Of a DNA stretch of 64,000 nucleotides, positions 26,629 through 36,325 are shown in pieces; position 1 is the first letter of the stretch; every line of letters begins with the position of its first letter. Both the position numbers and the translations under genes were made by a program. Source of the DNA: Planctomycetaceae bacterium. GTDB lineage: Bacteria > Planctomycetota > Planctomycetia > Planctomycetales > Planctomycetaceae. The DNA lies in NCBI GenBank assembly GCA_041398825.1, contig JAWKTX010000002.1, forward strand, positions 1 to 64,000. The letters are read 5' to 3'. A model generated the notes under the pieces. The model had not been told where the DNA came from. It made no database searches and saw only the letters and a list, made by a program, of their open reading frames with translations.

Positions 26629-26844
26629 GATTTACGTCCTGAACATGTTGAATGAGAATTCGATGGTGGTGGTCAACCAGACGGCAATCGGTGGCCTCCA
26701 GCGGACTTCCAGCAGTTTAGGTATGTGCAGAGTAAGAATCCAATTCATCTCCATCGGGATCTGTCGTTGCACAGCTGAAGAGGTGATGCGGTCTCAATTG
26801 GTGTCGTGTGTCTTTCGCGAGCCGCCACTTTGGCGCGACAGTAA

Positions 26845-28110
26845 TCAGTCTCGCAGCCACGAGAACCGCATCCGCAGGATTTGCTGGCCAATCCAGCGTG
26901 CTTCTCCTTCTGTCAGATTGGAAATCGAACAGAGTTCGATCATTGCATCCGAGACAACAGCCAGTTCAAAGCCATTTGACGGGAGTACCGAACCGAGATT
27001 CTTCTTCGGAGACGCTGAATTCGACGGCTTCTGTTTTCTCAGCTGCAGCTGGTAGCGGCCGTTTGGTTCCCACTGTTCGCTGCGATTGAAGAAAGGCCAC
27101 TTAATAACTCGTCCGATCGCGATGGTGTCGAATTTCCAGAACTCGGTACGGAAAGGGGCCAGCACTGTGAGTAACAATCCACTGAACATTGCCAGACCAA
27201 TCAGTTCGAAGGGAATGAGGAAAAAGAACAGAAACCACCATTCTCCGGTGAATCTGGCTGGGCCGTTGGGAAGAGCGCCCCAAAGTGTCAGGACGAATAC
27301 GGAAACAATTCCATTCCAGAAGGAATTCAGGAAAAGCAAAAGGAAAAAGGGAGCTGCTCTGAACTGACCTCTTCGTCCAAAGCGAAGTTCGGTAACCCGT
27401 TCCTCCATCTCCCACTGATTGTCTGACACTGCCGGGAGCTCCTCAGGTACCTCGATCAGCGTCTCCACCATCGCGAATGACGACGTGTCGTCGGTACTGC
27501 TCAACGCAACACGAACCACCTCCTCCTCAGATGCGACCGAGGCTGCGTCGGTATCCATAGCGAACGCCTGACCTGGATTCAGGAAGTCGTTCAGACGATA
27601 AAGAATCCATACGCGGTCCTGAGGATCTAACCGGAATCCAAACTCAAGGGGTTCTCCGGCTGTCACCATACGAATTCCGTGCAGGTGCTGATCATTCTGG
27701 GTGTGCTTACTCAGACAACCTTCGAATCGCAGGATCTCTGATCGAGGCACCTCGCGGGCTGAAAGTCGGATAATGGCGCTGCGGACGAATAATGCTTTGT
27801 CATGTTTCAATACAAAAGTTTCTCGGCCGAACCAGAGCCAGATCAGGAAGCTTGATACGGCCAGCCATGATCCCCAGAACGGAATTCCGAACGCGATGTT
27901 TCCCACAGACGGATCTTTGACAGCATTGGCGATCAGGACGACGCAGCCCACCGTCCAGCCTGATAACCAGACCACCAGGAAACAACCCGTGCCGATGGCC
28001 TTGTTTCGGATACCAAATCCTATGCCGTCGTCCGTTTCGTAGTACCGGACGCCAAGCCTGGCTGGTTTTGCTGGTGGTACGAATCCCTGACTTCTGGACG
28101 TCTGAATCAC
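26845..28110 (-). CDS. Four-helix membrane protein with two similar halves
   Basis: A 421-residue protein that I do not recognise. It has two repeats of the same plan: a pair of TM helices (about 38-62 and 75-94; then 252-277 and 291-318), each followed by a soluble domain beginning with a charged/aromatic segment (GRETFVLKHDKALFVR; RTEFWKFDTIAIGR) and containing similar beta-strand patterns. The linker (about 185-240) is acidic and Ser/Thr rich. This suggests an internal duplication of a PH-like membrane-associated domain, although no motif confirms it. It starts with GTG at 28110. Its nearest neighbour is ung, 83 bases upstream on the same strand, so co-transcription is possible. Confidence 0.65.
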   Translation of the reverse strand: MIQTSRSQGFVPPAKPARLGVRYYETDDGIGFGIRNKAIGTGCFLVVWLSGWTVGCVVLIANAVKDPSVGNIAFGIPFWGSWLAVSSFLIWLWFGRETFVLKHDKALFVRSAIIRLSAREVPRSEILRFEGCLSKHTQNDQHLHGIRMVTAGEPLEFGFRLDPQDRVWILYRLNDFLNPGQAFAMDTDAASVASEEEVVRVALSSTDDTSSFAMVETLIEVPEELPAVSDNQWEMEERVTELRFGRRGQFRAAPFFLLLFLNSFWNGIVSVFVLTLWGALPNGPARFTGEWWFLFFFLIPFELIGLAMFSGLLLTVLAPFRTEFWKFDTIAIGRVIKWPFFNRSEQWEPNGRYQLQLRKQKPSNSASPKKNLGSVLPSNGFELAVVSDAMIELCSISNLTEGEARWIGQQILRMRFSWLRD

Positions 28111-28193
28111 AACAGCCTGCTTTCGGGAGACGGACGGATGGGGTCAGTGATGGGCATCAACGTAACTGGATCGAACCAACTTCGGCGGGAGAT

Positions 28194-28862
28194 TCATCGC
28201 ACATTCCAGTCGATGGACGCAAGACCTGATTTGATGAGGTATGCGTTGATCTGCGAGAACGGTTTGCTGCCAAAAAAACCCCGGCGAGCCGACAAGGGAG
28301 ATGGATGTGCAGATTCGATAATCAGGTGGTGCGATGCAATCAGACTCTTCTTCTGCTGCGCAGGTTTCCCCCAGAGCACAAATGCGACGTTTGGGCATTC
28401 GTTCGCGCACTGGATGATTCGGTCGGTGAGTTGTTCCCACCCTTTCTTTCGATGGGAAAATGCTTCGTGAGCACGGACTGTCAGGACCGTGTTCAGCAAC
28501 AAGACTCCCTGCTCCGCCCAGGATTGAAGGCATCCATGTCCGGCGGGTTCTATCCCCAGATCATCCTGCAGTTCGCGATAGATATTTCGCAATGATGGCG
28601 GCAGTGGAACATTCCGCTGGACACTGAAGCTCAGTCCATGGGCTTGCCCATCGTCGTGGTAAGGATCCTGGCCAAGAATGACTACTTTTAGCGTGGACAA
28701 CGGAGTGAATTGAAGCGCGTTGAAGACATCCTTCTCCGCGGGAAATACCTGATACTGACGGCGTTCAGCATCGACGAACTGTTGAAGCCTCAGAAAGCTG
28801 TCGCGCGCGAATTCGTCACACAGCGCATCCTTCCAGCACTCTGGCAATGCGTTCGTTTCCAT
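28194..28862 (-). CDS. ung: Uracil-DNA glycosylase, family 1
   Basis: A 222-residue DNA repair enzyme that removes uracil from DNA. Motif A is GQDPYHD (catalytic D66, H69), the uracil-binding region LLLNTVLTVR is present, and the minor-groove loop is AHPSPLSARRGF (catalytic H186). The C-terminal FSQIN is typical. Length and sequence match family 1 Ung, and all catalytic residues are intact. The start is ATG at 28862; no strong ribosome binding site is seen. The membrane-protein gene follows 83 bases downstream. Confidence 0.96.
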   Translation of the reverse strand: METNALPECWKDALCDEFARDSFLRLQQFVDAERRQYQVFPAEKDVFNALQFTPLSTLKVVILGQDPYHDDGQAHGLSFSVQRNVPLPPSLRNIYRELQDDLGIEPAGHGCLQSWAEQGVLLLNTVLTVRAHEAFSHRKKGWEQLTDRIIQCANECPNVAFVLWGKPAQQKKSLIASHHLIIESAHPSPLSARRGFFGSKPFSQINAYLIKSGLASIDWNVR

Positions 28863-29334
28863 TTTGAAGACGGCTTTCTCGATGAGAATCTGTGGTATTT
28901 ATCCCGCTGGCATGTGACAACCGTTTCTGGTGTCCACATCGACGGGCAGCTACGCACGGTAGCATTGTGCGGATTGCGGGAAAAGGAACGCATTTTGCGG
29001 TGATCTTCAAGCCCGAAACTCGACGTGACGACCTGTTATGAAGTGGCAAAGCCGGACCGTCGCGTCTAGAATTCCCACTGAATCTGATCTTTCCCTCCTC
29101 ACCTTCCTGCCCCCAAAGATGTCTTCGCCTCGACCTGATTGAGTTATGCGAAGTTACAGCTCCACCAGGAACCAAATGGCAATCTGGTTACCAATACCGT
29201 TGCCTTTGTTTCGAGACGTTCGATTAACCATAAAACCACCCTGGCTTTCCCGCACGGCCGCAGCGAAATCATGGACATTCGTTCTGGCATTTCCTGAGTC
29301 TGTGCGTTCATCCAAATCGAAAAGCGATCGAGCT
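28863..29334. other. Divergent intergenic region
   Basis: About 470 bases between ung (minus) and the DUF1549 gene (plus). The frame of the latter is open back to an ATG at 29146, but the 63 extra residues look unlike a coding N-terminus and would bury the signal peptide. No promoter, hairpin or RNA was recognised. Confidence 0.3.
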
Positions 29335-31599
29335 ATGAATCGCCACACACACAATGTCTTCGTCAGGCTATGGTCCTCCTTCGCGCTGGGAGTGATTACG
29401 GCTTCAGCGATCTGCATGCCAGCGTCCGCAGAAGAACGTGCAGAGTTTTTTGAGAGCCGTATTCGTCCGTTGCTGATACAAAAGTGCGCGGAGTGTCATA
29501 CCGGTAAGACTCCCGAAGGCGATTTGCGCATCGACAGTGCGGCATCGCTGGTTGAAGGCGGGATGTCGGGGCCAGCCATTGTTTCGAAAGACGCATCGGC
29601 GAGTCTGCTTGTCCAGCGATTGCTGACGGACGACCTCGATTTAGTGATGCCACCGGAAGAGCGGCTGTCCGAAAAAGAAATTGCCGACGTGACGCAATGG
29701 GTCAATGATGGAGCCTACTGGCCAGCGGATGAAAAAGAATGGACAACAGCAGAAGACCGAGCGAATCACTGGGCGTTTCAACCCGTACAGGCTCTCACTC
29801 CACCCGATGTTGACAATGCAGACTGGTGCAGGTCGGACCTCGATCGATTTATTTCTGCAGGCCATGCCGCGAAGGGCGTGACACCACTGCCAGCGGCAGA
29901 TCGCAGAACGCTGATCCGTCGGGCAACGCTGGATTTGACGGGATTGCCGCCACAGATTGAAGACGTAGAAGCCTTCGCAGCTGATGAATCTGAAGACGCA
30001 TTCGAAAAGGTGATCGATCGATTGCTGGCGAGCCAGGCATATGGCGAACGCTGGGGGCGACACTGGCTCGATCAGGCACGCTATGCCGATACAAGCGGCG
30101 ACGGCACGGATACTCCCATTCCGGAAGCTCGTTACTACCGTGACTACGTCATCCGGTCCATCAATGCCGACTTACCCTACAATCAGTTCCTGACGGAACA
30201 AATTGCCGGCGACATTCTTGCTCAGCAACACCCGGACGACCCGCGTGCCAATGAACAGGTGATTGCAACGGGCTACATAGCCCTGAGTCGACGATTTGGA
30301 AATTCAGCCTTTGCGGAAATGAACCTGATTGTTGATGATACCATCGACACCATTGGCAAGTCCGTCCTGGGTTTGACTCTGGGTTGCGCACGCTGCCATC
30401 ATCACAAATTCGATCCTGTCACCACAGATGACTACTACGGGATCTACGGCTACTTCGAGAACACTCAGTACCCGCATGCCGGGACAGAGCACCAGAAGGA
30501 TCGAGCACATTTTGTATCGCTCCGGAAAAACGACTCGTGGCCATCAGACTATGAATCGCTGGAAGCCTGGGCTGTCAGCGACAAACCTAAACAGGTCGGC
30601 GATGTCAAAATCATGGTTGGCGGTGACATCAATCAGCGGGGTGAAATTGCGAAACGCGGTTTCCTGTCGGTGCTGACCGAAGAGTTCCCGGATATTCCGA
30701 AAGACAGCAGTGGACGTCTGCAGTTTGCCGAATGGATTGCCGCAGACAATAACCCGTTGACCACGCGTGTGATCGTGAATCGAGTGTGGCAGTACCACTT
30801 TGGCCGCGGAATTGTCGAGAGCAGCAGTAATTTTGGACTGCAGGGCTCAAAACCAGGTCATCCGGAGCTGCTCGACTGGCTGGCCGCTGACTTTGTGAAA
30901 CACGGCTGGTCGCTGAAACACCTCCATCGTCGGATCATGCTTTCGGCGACGTGGCAGATGGCCAGCAGTGGCGACCCGAAACTTGTTCAGCAAAACCTGA
31001 AACTGGATGAAGCGAACACGAGTTGGTGGCGTTTCGATCGTCGCCGCATGGATGCGGAAACGATCCGTGACAGCCTGCTGTCAGTTAGCCTGACGCTCGA
31101 ACCCGGCGACGGTGGCCGACATCCCTTCAAACCAACCAAAGACCTCAAATATTCACAAGGGCGCCCGTTCTATGCCGTGTTTGATCACAAGCACCGGTCT
31201 GTGTATCTGATGATCACCCGACTGCAGAAACATCCGTTTCTGGCCCTGTTTGACGGGGCAGATCCCAACAAGACCACCGACAATCGTCGAGAAAGCACCG
31301 TTGCCCTTCAGGCTTTGTTCATGATGAACAGCCCCTTCCTGAAGGAAATGGCAACCGCGTTTGCAACACGACTTCGGGAATTCAGCAGTGATCCTGAAGC
31401 CCGGATTCAACACGCATACGAAGCTGCTTTGGGGCGGCCTCCAGAGGACGACGAGCTGGCTGATTCGCTGGCCTTCGTTGGTGAATACCAGGCCGAAATG
31501 AATGCCTGTGGTAAATCCGTTGATGAGGCCGAAGAATTAGCGTGGAACAGTCTTGCACGCGTCTTGCTCAGCAGCAGCGAGTTTATCTACGTGGACTGA
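29335..31599 (+). CDS. PSCyt1-DUF1549-DUF1553 c-type heme protein
   Basis: A 754-residue exported protein. A signal peptide (about 1-32, MPASAEE) precedes a PSCyt1 cytochrome-like domain with CAECH at 51-55. DUF1549 follows (LIRRATLDLTGLPP, YGERWGRHWLDQARYADTSG), containing a second CxxCH (CARCHHHKFDP). The C-terminal DUF1553 has NRVWQYHFGRGIVESSSNFGLQG and MDAETIRDSLLSVS. Such proteins are a planctomycete hallmark, probably periplasmic redox proteins linked to polysaccharide breakdown; the reaction is not established. The DUF1501 partner starts 76 bases downstream, the usual pair. The ATG at 29335 is chosen for its signal peptide. Confidence 0.88.
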   Translation: MNRHTHNVFVRLWSSFALGVITASAICMPASAEERAEFFESRIRPLLIQKCAECHTGKTPEGDLRIDSAASLVEGGMSGPAIVSKDASASLLVQRLLTDDLDLVMPPEERLSEKEIADVTQWVNDGAYWPADEKEWTTAEDRANHWAFQPVQALTPPDVDNADWCRSDLDRFISAGHAAKGVTPLPAADRRTLIRRATLDLTGLPPQIEDVEAFAADESEDAFEKVIDRLLASQAYGERWGRHWLDQARYADTSGDGTDTPIPEARYYRDYVIRSINADLPYNQFLTEQIAGDILAQQHPDDPRANEQVIATGYIALSRRFGNSAFAEMNLIVDDTIDTIGKSVLGLTLGCARCHHHKFDPVTTDDYYGIYGYFENTQYPHAGTEHQKDRAHFVSLRKNDSWPSDYESLEAWAVSDKPKQVGDVKIMVGGDINQRGEIAKRGFLSVLTEEFPDIPKDSSGRLQFAEWIAADNNPLTTRVIVNRVWQYHFGRGIVESSSNFGLQGSKPGHPELLDWLAADFVKHGWSLKHLHRRIMLSATWQMASSGDPKLVQQNLKLDEANTSWWRFDRRRMDAETIRDSLLSVSLTLEPGDGGRHPFKPTKDLKYSQGRPFYAVFDHKHRSVYLMITRLQKHPFLALFDGADPNKTTDNRRESTVALQALFMMNSPFLKEMATAFATRLREFSSDPEARIQHAYEAALGRPPEDDELADSLAFVGEYQAEMNACGKSVDEAEELAWNSLARVLLSSSEFIYVD

Positions 31600-31675
31600 T
31601 CTGTGCGCCTTCCATACCAGAACAGAGATTGACCAGCTTCGAATTGCGAGGCACTTTTCAAAAGGTGAATGACTG

Positions 31676-33046
31676 ATGTTTCCAAATCTGTTTTCACAGC
31701 CAGCATCCAGACGTCGTTTTATCTCCCGGAGCGCAGCGTTTGGTGCATCGGGAATCGCATCTGGTCTGCTATCGAAGCTCGCCATGGCTGACAGTGCCAA
31801 CCCACTGTCACCGCTGCAGCCTCATTTCGAACCCAGGGCGAAACGCGTCATTTTGCTGTTCATGCCTGGTGGCGCATCGCATGTGGATGGATTTGATCCG
31901 AAGCCGGACCTGCGATCTCACCATGGCAGAGATGCCGGACGCGGACGAGTCTACACAGGCAGTCACTGGGGACATCATCGCTGCGGTTCGAACGGGACAC
32001 TTGTCAGCGATCTGTTTCCTCACATCGGCAGCTGCATGGATGATATTTGTTTGATTCGGTCGATGCATGGCGACAAGGGTGATCACTTCGAAGCCACGCT
32101 GAGTATGCACAGCGGCACAATGGCCGAAGCTCTGCCCGGCATCGGAGCATGGGTGAGTTATGGCTTGGGGACGGAGAATCCGAATCTGCCGTCGCATGTG
32201 GTGTTCGCCGAGGCCCTGCCATACGCCGGAGCTCAGTCGTGGGACAGTAACTTCCTGCCTGCCTATCACCAGGGGACGCGGATTGTTCCCGGCAGTGAAC
32301 CGATTTCAAACCTGAATCCTGACCCGCTGACAGGCGCGATGCAAAGCAAAGAACTTGCGATGCTTCAGAAGCTGAATCAGCGACACTTCGCCTCGCGTTC
32401 AGATGATTCGACGCTTGGGGCTCGCATGTACTCATTTGATGCAGCGGTTGGTCTGCAGCAAAAGGCCCCTGAGGTGTTCGATATGTCAGAGGAATCTGAC
32501 GAGACTCTGGCGCTTTACGGCATCAAACGCGACGACACAAAGAGTTTCGGGTGGCAGTGTCTGGCGGCGCGACGAATGAGTGAACGTGGCGTGCGATTTG
32601 TTGAAGTTGTTGACAAAGGCAATTGGGATGCACACAGCAACATGAAAGGCTACAGCAGGCTGGCCGGGAATACCGATCAGGCCATTGCTGGTCTCCTGAA
32701 GGATCTGAAGCAACGCGGTCAACTCGAGGAAACACTCGTCGTCTGGTGTACCGAATTTGGCCGAACTCCATCGGCAAAAAAGACAGCGATGGATGGGCGA
32801 GATCACTACAAAGATGCATTCACCTGCTGGTTGGCTGGCGGTGGAAGCAGGGGCGGCCATGTGTATGGTGCAACAGACGACATGGGCGAGAAAATCATCG
32901 AGAACCCGGCCCATATCCACGATTTTCATGCGACCATCATGCACCTTCTCGGCTTTGATCACACGAAGCTGACCTACCACTTCAGCGGTCGGGACTACCG
33001 TCTGACCGGTCTGGCCGGGAACGTCATTCACGATGTGATTGTCTGA
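31676..33046 (+). CDS. TAT-exported DUF1501 protein
   Basis: A 456-residue protein with a twin-arginine signal (SRRRFISRSAAFGASGIASG, about 10-30). DUF1501 features are RVILLFMPGGASHVDGFDPKPDL, GTMAEALPGIGAWVSYGLG, GVRFVEV, WDAHSNM, LVVWCTEFGRTP and HMGFD-like LLGFDHTKLTYHF, with the alkaline-phosphatase/sulfatase-like metal site scattered among Asp and His residues. It is almost always encoded with a DUF1549/1553 partner, as here, and is exported folded, which suggests a metal-dependent hydrolase. AAGGTGA lies 8 bases before the ATG. No terminator is evident in the 129 bases before the convergent gene at 33176. Confidence 0.9.
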   Translation: MFPNLFSQPASRRRFISRSAAFGASGIASGLLSKLAMADSANPLSPLQPHFEPRAKRVILLFMPGGASHVDGFDPKPDLRSHHGRDAGRGRVYTGSHWGHHRCGSNGTLVSDLFPHIGSCMDDICLIRSMHGDKGDHFEATLSMHSGTMAEALPGIGAWVSYGLGTENPNLPSHVVFAEALPYAGAQSWDSNFLPAYHQGTRIVPGSEPISNLNPDPLTGAMQSKELAMLQKLNQRHFASRSDDSTLGARMYSFDAAVGLQQKAPEVFDMSEESDETLALYGIKRDDTKSFGWQCLAARRMSERGVRFVEVVDKGNWDAHSNMKGYSRLAGNTDQAIAGLLKDLKQRGQLEETLVVWCTEFGRTPSAKKTAMDGRDHYKDAFTCWLAGGGSRGGHVYGATDDMGEKIIENPAHIHDFHATIMHLLGFDHTKLTYHFSGRDYRLTGLAGNVIHDVIV

Positions 33047-33175
33047 TCAGCCGGGCCCCGTCGAACAGCCGAGGACAGAGGAGACGCAGCGATTGCGCAC
33101 GCGGGGGACACCGAGTCGCTCGTTTGTCCTGGTGGTCTGGCGGGTACAACGCGTTTCCGGTTAACGGCGAGTTCT

Positions 33176-34465
33176 TTACAAAGACTCGTCATCTGTTGCC
33201 GGGAATTCGAATACGACCAGCAGCGGTCGATGGGCGGTGGAAACAGCGTCTGGCGATTGACCGTCGATGTCAACTGATGGTGCAGGATTGACTCGTGAAT
33301 CCAGACTGTGGTCTCCCTCCGCAACGACACGACGATCGATCTCGGATTGATCTCCTTTTGCCAGGGTCGAAACGCCGTCTGATGCAATGCCAGCCGCAGC
33401 TTCGGGCTTTCTGATTTCAGCGCCGTTTCTCAGGCGACGAACCTCTGACTTGTCGGATGAGTCTGTGGCCATGGACTTTGAAGGTGCAGTGACATCGGTC
33501 TGAGCACGTGTGATGCCTGATGCCACCATGGGTTCGCCCTGTGATCCCGGCACGTCCTGACCGCTCCGGGGGACAGCAACCAGAACCTGACCAAAGTGTA
33601 ACTCTGACGCCGTGGGACTCAGCATTGATGCTCGAATCGATGCAACAACCTGTTGCCGGTCACGATGGGCAACTTCGGATGGATTCCATTCGCTGGAGAG
33701 CACCATTGGTGAGTCAGTTACGCTCTGCAGGAAGCTGTCTCTTGCAGCGGGCGCCGATGTTAAGATGACACCGAATCGACTTTCGTTCTCAACGGATTCA
33801 GTCTCCAGAGCTTCCAGTTTAACGGCCGCTGTGCTGGCGACCCTGGACAGCAATGTCATTACTTCGCGTCGGTCCTTCTGATTCAGGCGAATCACCAGAA
33901 CCTGCCAGTCGCTGCCTTCGGCGAGTATCTGAGTTCTGGTTTCTTCACTCGCTGATTTCCGAACAGAAGTCCGATCGCTTTCAGCGGCATCTGCCATCGC
34001 GACTTCGTCCATGTCTGTCGCACCAAATTCCCGGGAGAACTGCTCCGGCGACGCGACTTCAACTTCCTGGTCCAGCGGTATGCGTGGCCCGGGCATCACC
34101 ATCAGAGCAATGGCCGCACAAGCGACAATCAGGGCAGCTGTCATTCTTCGGAACCCGGAAACCTGCGTTTTCTCTGCGGTCGCTGATTGAGAAGCCCCGA
34201 TTGACGCGTTCGTCAGCGGAACGATGCCCGCCATCACTGACTCGGTGAATTGTCTGCCACCCGGCTGAACTGGCAGACTGCGAAGCAGTTCGCCGAGTTG
34301 TTTAGCGGACTGTTCGAACTGTTTGACTTGCCGTTCCTGAGGCGATGACAATTCGGAATAGGCAACATCCGGGGAGAATTCTCCATCCAATCGCGCCGAT
34401 GCGTCTTGCATGGCATTCGCAAGTGGATCTGCAGAATCTGGAGAAAAATCGCGTGAGGTTGTCAT
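33176..34465 (-). CDS. Single-pass membrane protein, anti-sigma-factor-like
   Basis: A 429-residue protein. The N-terminal 100 residues are cytoplasmic and resemble zinc-less anti-sigma factors (SARLDGEFSP, then a helical QVKQFEQSAKQLGELLRSLPV). A TM helix lies at about 107-125 (MTAALIVACAAIALMVM). The remaining 300 residues are extracytoplasmic, starting with an acidic linker, then a globular stretch (DWQVLVIRLNQKDRREVMTLL) and a disordered Ser/Asp tail. The LDGE start is a common feature of planctomycete anti-sigma factors, which normally sit next to an ECF sigma gene; none is adjacent here. An alternative is an orphan envelope sensor. Confidence 0.5.
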   Translation of the reverse strand: MTTSRDFSPDSADPLANAMQDASARLDGEFSPDVAYSELSSPQERQVKQFEQSAKQLGELLRSLPVQPGGRQFTESVMAGIVPLTNASIGASQSATAEKTQVSGFRRMTAALIVACAAIALMVMPGPRIPLDQEVEVASPEQFSREFGATDMDEVAMADAAESDRTSVRKSASEETRTQILAEGSDWQVLVIRLNQKDRREVMTLLSRVASTAAVKLEALETESVENESRFGVILTSAPAARDSFLQSVTDSPMVLSSEWNPSEVAHRDRQQVVASIRASMLSPTASELHFGQVLVAVPRSGQDVPGSQGEPMVASGITRAQTDVTAPSKSMATDSSDKSEVRRLRNGAEIRKPEAAAGIASDGVSTLAKGDQSEIDRRVVAEGDHSLDSRVNPAPSVDIDGQSPDAVSTAHRPLLVVFEFPATDDESL

Positions 34466-34652
34466 GGCGGGGGAGGCTGGGTGGGCTTAACTCTATTGAT
34501 GGCGGAATGTTACGGAAGATGTTGGATCGTCATTGTCTGCTGAAACGACCGCGCACGCAGAACGGGCACGCGCGGCGTTGCTGTTGAGACGCGGGAGAGT
34601 CGGCGAGAGTTCCGCAAATGTCGCTGCCTACGTTAGAAATTCCAATCTGAAG

Positions 34653-35513
34653 TTATACTGTACGGATGATCCGGTGAAAGTGAAGTTCCACTTCCTGATC
34701 AACGACCCGCCGTACCCCTTCGACGAGGCAATTGGGTTCGTGATCGGATTCACCGATCCTTTTGATTTCAGATAAAGGAGTTCCCGGTGGCACGCTGAAG
34801 GCTGCCTGGTGGATGATCTGATTTCCTGCATCCAGTTCAGGAACAATAAAGTGAACTGTTGATCCAAAACACAGCATGTGATGTTGGAATGCATCTTCGT
34901 AGGGACGGAAGCCAGGAAATGGTGGCAGCAGTCCATGATGCAGATTGACGATCCGCCCTCCGGCGAATTTCCAGCAGAGATCTGCTGGCAGCACTCTCAT
35001 ATATCGGGCGAGGATCACATAATCAATTTCGAGTTCATCGACGACCTGTTCCAGCTTCCCGTAGTCCGGATTCCCGTCAGCGTCGCCGATACTTACCCAT
35101 GGCACATCGAATTGCTCCGCAATACTGCGGCAGGCGTTGCGGTTGCCAATCATCACGGCTGCTTCGGCTTGCAGACGTTTGTCGCGTATGGCTCGCAACA
35201 GGGCCAGAGGTGGTTCCGATCGGTACGTCGTGCAGATAGCCAGACGTGGCGGTCGGTTGAATTCAGTACGACACCAAACCCGGATCTGCAAACCTCTCAT
35301 TTCGCCGATCTGGTTCAGGTGATCTCGAAGTCTTGAGACGTCGTCAGAGTCGCCCGGCCAGTCGATTCGCATCATCATCGCGAAGAGCTGCTCAGAATCA
35401 CGGTCGTACATCTGAATTTCAAAGATGTTGGCTCCCGCTCCCGTGACATAGTGGACAATAGGATCTGCCAGACCTCGATTATCAGGGCCAACTGCGGTGA
35501 TAATGACCTGCAT
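34653..35513 (-). CDS. purU: Formyltetrahydrofolate deformylase
   Basis: A 286-residue enzyme that hydrolyses 10-formyl-tetrahydrofolate to tetrahydrofolate and formate, which balances one-carbon pools. An N-terminal ACT domain (1-85, ITAVGPDNRGLADPIVHYV) precedes a formyltransferase-fold domain from about 90. Catalytic residues are N190 and H192 in IVNLHHGLLPPF and D228 in PELDAG. LARYMRVL matches the family. The C-terminus ends VRRVVDQEVELHFHR, close to the usual 280 residues. The product line is slightly divergent (LHHG for the common IHHS) but complete. It is a monocistronic gene; the 187 bases downstream, to 34465, show nothing. Confidence 0.9.
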   Translation of the reverse strand: MQVIITAVGPDNRGLADPIVHYVTGAGANIFEIQMYDRDSEQLFAMMMRIDWPGDSDDVSRLRDHLNQIGEMRGLQIRVWCRTEFNRPPRLAICTTYRSEPPLALLRAIRDKRLQAEAAVMIGNRNACRSIAEQFDVPWVSIGDADGNPDYGKLEQVVDELEIDYVILARYMRVLPADLCWKFAGGRIVNLHHGLLPPFPGFRPYEDAFQHHMLCFGSTVHFIVPELDAGNQIIHQAAFSVPPGTPLSEIKRIGESDHEPNCLVEGVRRVVDQEVELHFHRIIRTV

Positions 35514-35770
35514 GGAGTTTTACTTTCTGCACAACCCGGCGATCGTTAGTGGTATGAATCAAAATCAGGATGGCTACCGGGTTGCTCCCATACTGAATTT
35601 CCTGCCATTCGACAGAACCGGACTGTCCAGTGCAGCCGATATAGCCACAGAATCTTGCCACGGTCACGAAATGGATTCCCCAGGAAGCAGATTTTGCCTG
35701 TGTCCCGCCAACAGTCCAGTCGATACAGAACTTCAAGTCTTGTTTCTTGTGTGATCAGGAATGAATTCCG

Positions 35771-36190
35771 ATGAACGCCCGGCTGCTACCCGTAATCGTC
35801 GTCACCGCCGTCTTTATGCTCGCATGGAGCGGCGATCGAAATGCCATGCAGGCAGCCCTCGCCCGGCGCGACGCCGTTCAGTCAGTTTTACTGGCTCAAA
35901 CTTACGGACAGAAAACTCTGGAACCCAACGAGGCGAGACATGTCTCGACCCTTGTTTCCAGATCTGAAACCGCATCCGCAGTCGAAGATTCGGAATTGGT
36001 ACCGCTTCCTGAGGGTATTGCATCCGGGGTCTACCAGGCTGTGAATCAGTCCGGAGCCAGTGTCCGGGTTTCCGTGCCTTCTCAGGGAAAGACGGATCAG
36101 ACGAACGCGAGAGATTTCTATATCAGCGATTCAAAGGCTGGAGAACGCTGGTACATCGTGCGAATTCAGTCACCCATGACCGTTCATTAG
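35771..36190 (+). CDS. Small exported protein of unknown function
   Basis: A 139-residue protein that I do not recognise. An N-terminal hydrophobic segment (LLPVIVVTAVFMLAWSG, about 5-20) may be a signal peptide or anchor. The rest is polar, with SGVYQAVNQSGASVRVSVP and a C-terminal GERWYIVRIQSP that look like a short beta domain. The ATG at 35771 has AGGA 10 bases upstream; an earlier ATG at 35761 is in another frame and gives an Arg-rich, unlikely product. It stands alone between purU (divergent) and the methyltransferase (convergent). Confidence 0.55.
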   Translation: MNARLLPVIVVTAVFMLAWSGDRNAMQAALARRDAVQSVLLAQTYGQKTLEPNEARHVSTLVSRSETASAVEDSELVPLPEGIASGVYQAVNQSGASVRVSVPSQGKTDQTNARDFYISDSKAGERWYIVRIQSPMTVH

Positions 36191-36325
36191 TGCCTTCGAT
36201 TCACTCGCTGGCGTCGATGACATCACAAGCCGTCCTGCGTTGTGAATAATTTCAGTACGGAATAGACGACTGCTGATATTCTCCGATGCGGGTTCATCGC
36301 CGCCGCAATCGCTCGCCATCGAAAA

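Noticed and set aside
29146..29334. N-terminal extension of the DUF1549 protein
   Set aside because: The extra 63 residues precede a good signal peptide and show no family resemblance, so the start was placed at 29335.
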